Assembly (NCBI GenBank): GCA_943788825.1
Contig: CALSRT010000012.1
Coordinates: forward strand, 1-64,000
DNA: 64,000 nt
Reading direction: 5' to 3'
From: UBA4582 sp002389265
Lineage (GTDB): Bacteria; Pseudomonadota; Gammaproteobacteria; Pseudomonadales; Azotimanducaceae
Shown: piece by piece, positions 61,809 to 64,000 of the stretch
Position numbering within the stretch: the stretch's first letter is position 1
Layout of the letters: each line of letters starts with the position of its first letter
Notes under the pieces: generated by a model
The model's input: the letters and a program-made list of their open reading frames with translations, nothing else
What the model was told of the DNA's origin: nothing
Databases searched by the model: none
Position numbers and translations under genes: made by a program

Positions 61809-64000
61809 ATGCAAGAAAGTAATATGGAGCAATTGTGGCGCAGTGGCCATATATCAGCTGGTAATGCTGCTTATGTAGAAGATCTCTACGAAAAATATCT
61901 CGAGGACCCCTCCGAAATTCCCGATCAGTGGCGCAGCTATTTCGATACGCTACCAATGGTCGAGGGAGCGATCGCGCCAGACATTTCCCATTCCACCGTG
62001 CGCGACCATTTCCTTTTGTTATCGAAGAACCAGGCACGGGTCACCCCAGTGTCGCCCGCTAGTATCAGTGCTGATTTTGAGCGTAAGCAGGTTGCTGTTG
62101 GTGAGCTGATCAGTGGTTACCGGCGTCGAGGTCATCTGAAGGCGAACCTCGATCCCCTGGAACTTGAAGACAAACCGCCAGTACCCATTCTTGATCTTGA
62201 GTATCATCGCTTGTCTGCCGCAGACCTGGATACACCGTTTCAAACAGGAACGCTGTTTTTTGGTGACCATGTTGCCCCATTAAGGGAGATTATCCATGCT
62301 TTGGAACAGACCTATTGCGATAGCGTCGGCGCCGAATATATGCATATTGAGGACCAAGCTGAGCAGCTTTGGGTTCAGCAGCGCATGGAGAGTGCGCGAT
62401 CAAATCCTGCCTACAGCGATGGCGTGAAGCGGCGTATCCTTGATCGGCTGGTTGCTGCCGAAGGCTTAGAGAAATACCTACACACCAAATACCCAGGCAC
62501 CAAGCGTTTCGGGCTGGAGGGTAGTGAGAGCTTCATTCCTTGTATGGCGGAACTCATTCACAGAGCGGGTAAGGCTGGCGTACGCGAGACAGTGATAGGC
62601 ATGGCACACCGCGGCAGAATTAATTTGCTGGTGAATCTTATGGGCAAGGATCCTGCAGGTTTATTTGACGAATTTGAGGGTCGCTACACACCGGGCTTCG
62701 GCTCTGGTGACGTCAAATACCACCAAGGTTTTTCGTCAAACCTGATGACGCCAGGTGGTGAGATGCATCTGGCCCTGGGCTTCAACCCGTCTCACCTGGA
62801 GATTGGTGCACCGGTGATTGAGGGTTCGGTACGCGCGAGAATGGATCGACGAGAGGACGTCTTGGGCGACAAGGTCTTGGCGATCAATGTGCATGGCGAC
62901 GCAGCGTTTGCAGGTCAAGGTGTGGTGATGGAGACCTTCCAGATGTCTCAGACTCGGGGTTTCTACACGGGCGGTACAGTTCACGTCATCATCAACAATC
63001 AAATTGGTTACACTATTAGCAAACAGGAAGATGCGCGGTCTACGCGTTATTGCACCGAAATCGCAAAGATGGTCCAGGCGCCCATTTTTCACGTTAATGG
63101 AGATGATCCCGAGGCTGTTATCTTCGTCTCTCAGTTGGCCCTTGATTACCGCATGGAGTTTCATAAAGACGTAGTGATAGACCTAGTTTCCTATCGTCGC
63201 CGTGGCCACAACGAGGGTGATGAGCCATCGATTACTCAGCCAATAATGTATCAGCGCATCCGCAAGCACCAAACGACCTTATCGATCTTTGCTGACAAGA
63301 TGATTAAGGAAGGCATCGTTGATGAAGCTGACTTGCAGCGTCGCGTTGATGCTTACCGCGATGCGTTGGATAAAGGCGAGGCGGTTGCCTGGGATTTTCT
63401 CAAGGAACCTGACACCAGCATGTTTGTTGACTGGCGTTCTTACTTGGGTCATGAATGGACTACCGCAGCGGATACTGGTTTTGTATTGAAGGATTTTCAA
63501 AGTCTAGCGAATCAGATGACAGAGTTGCCTGAGGGCTTTGTGATACAAAAACAAGTCAGTAAAATTTTAGACGACCGCAAGAAAATGACGGCTGGTGCTT
63601 TGCCTTTGAATTGGGGCTATGGCGAGATCATGGCTTATGCGACGTTGTTGTCTCAAGGTCATAATATTCGCTTAATAGGTCAGGACGTTGCACGAGGAAC
63701 CTTCTCTCATCGTCATGCTTCATTACATGATCAAAAGGCCGGTCTAGAGCATGTACCCCTAAAAAATCTTAGTGACTCCAGCGCGCGCTTCGACATGTAT
63801 GATTCTTTTCTGTCTGAAGAGGCGGTGTTGGCGTTTGAATACGGCTACGCTCAAACCAGCCCTAATACGCTGGTAATATGGGAAGCCCAATTCGGTGATT
63901 TTGCCAACGGAGCTCAAGTGGTGATCGATCAGTTCATTACCAGCGGTGAGCACAAATGGGCCCGACTTTGCGGCTTAACGATGCTGTTACCCCACGGCTA
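61809..64000 (+). CDS. sucA: 2-oxoglutarate dehydrogenase E1 component SucA (3' end outside the window)
   Basis: About 730 codons are visible without a stop. The N-terminus (MEQLWRSGHISAGNAAYVEDLYEKYLEDP) is the family's E1 recognition segment, read as SGHISAGNAAYVEDLY. RYCTEIAKMVQAPIFHVNGDDPEAV and YRRRGHNEGDEP further on are the thiamine diphosphate region and its conserved histidine/arginine segment. It decarboxylates 2-oxoglutarate as part of the SucAB-Lpd complex, making succinyl-CoA. The ATG is at 61809-61811. Its coexistence with korAB gives the cell two 2-oxoglutarate oxidising enzymes. Confidence 0.96.
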   Translation, partial: MQESNMEQLWRSGHISAGNAAYVEDLYEKYLEDPSEIPDQWRSYFDTLPMVEGAIAPDISHSTVRDHFLLLSKNQARVTPVSPASISADFERKQVAVGELISGYRRRGHLKANLDPLELEDKPPVPILDLEYHRLSAADLDTPFQTGTLFFGDHVAPLREIIHALEQTYCDSVGAEYMHIEDQAEQLWVQQRMESARSNPAYSDGVKRRILDRLVAAEGLEKYLHTKYPGTKRFGLEGSESFIPCMAELIHRAGKAGVRETVIGMAHRGRINLLVNLMGKDPAGLFDEFEGRYTPGFGSGDVKYHQGFSSNLMTPGGEMHLALGFNPSHLEIGAPVIEGSVRARMDRREDVLGDKVLAINVHGDAAFAGQGVVMETFQMSQTRGFYTGGTVHVIINNQIGYTISKQEDARSTRYCTEIAKMVQAPIFHVNGDDPEAVIFVSQLALDYRMEFHKDVVIDLVSYRRRGHNEGDEPSITQPIMYQRIRKHQTTLSIFADKMIKEGIVDEADLQRRVDAYRDALDKGEAVAWDFLKEPDTSMFVDWRSYLGHEWTTAADTGFVLKDFQSLANQMTELPEGFVIQKQVSKILDDRKKMTAGALPLNWGYGEIMAYATLLSQGHNIRLIGQDVARGTFSHRHASLHDQKAGLEHVPLKNLSDSSARFDMYDSFLSEEAVLAFEYGYAQTSPNTLVIWEAQFGDFANGAQVVIDQFITSGEHKWARLCGLTMLLPHG

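Overview
The window is chromosomal DNA of a heterotrophic, aerobic gammaproteobacterium, probably an aquatic or marine lineage. This is inferred from three things: a citrate synthase gene divergent from sdhCDAB-sucA (an arrangement known from Pseudomonas and relatives), a divergent oxyR / hybrid peroxiredoxin-glutaredoxin pair, and many acyl-CoA catabolic genes. I saw no rRNA, tRNA, insertion sequence, prophage or CRISPR array. Genes are dense on both strands and mostly in short operons.

Layout: 1-614 is a metallo-beta-lactamase-fold hydrolase cut by the window edge, followed by a 20-bp tandem array. 1041-9195 is an acyl-CoA block: three acyl-CoA dehydrogenases, a quinone-oxidoreductase-like MDR enzyme, a family III CoA-transferase and a Kef-type antiporter. 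9300-16753 holds a frameshifted secreted CXXCH protein, an acyl-CoA carboxylase beta subunit, a histidine phosphatase, a CBS protein, a PhyH dioxygenase, and the oxyR / peroxiredoxin pair. 17178-20059 encodes a two-subunit 2-oxoacid:ferredoxin oxidoreductase (korAB). 20407-40928 is mixed: an APH-type kinase, two GST-fold proteins, an M20 amidohydrolase, a ChaC-like protein, a DUF5916 outer-membrane protein, two crotonases, a patatin, an RsmB-like methylase, an FAH hydrolase, two MFS transporters, a CitE-like lyase, a HAD phosphatase and an aldehyde dehydrogenase. 41013-50420 contains a GNAT with an apparent ATC start, a large protein with a divergent cyclase domain, and leuC-leuD-cimA (a citramalate route to isoleucine) followed by an LLM flavoprotein and mtnA. 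50939-55001 holds a DUF3014 protein, a Sel1-repeat protein and a CoxE-like VWA protein broken inside a 142-nt pure-purine tract. 55071-64000 is central metabolism: a D-2-hydroxyacid dehydrogenase, a cyclophilin, gltA, sdhCDAB and the start of sucA.

The genes fit a lifestyle of degrading acyl-CoA-activated substrates into the TCA cycle. Both a ferredoxin-dependent (KorAB) and an NAD-dependent (SucA) route from 2-oxoglutarate to succinyl-CoA are encoded.

Two cross-cutting oddities stand out. Short tandem repeats of 13-22 bp with unrelated units recur between genes (near 649, 12104, 30005, 37066, 50484 and 50624) and inside two genes. Several genes also carry apparent frameshifts (near 10100, 10456, 44180, 45742 and 54131-54155). 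These could be sequence or assembly indels, decay, or repeat-driven variation. The most intriguing single genes are the 733-residue cyclase-like protein, the VWA gene with its polypurine tract, and the GNAT gene without a standard start codon.
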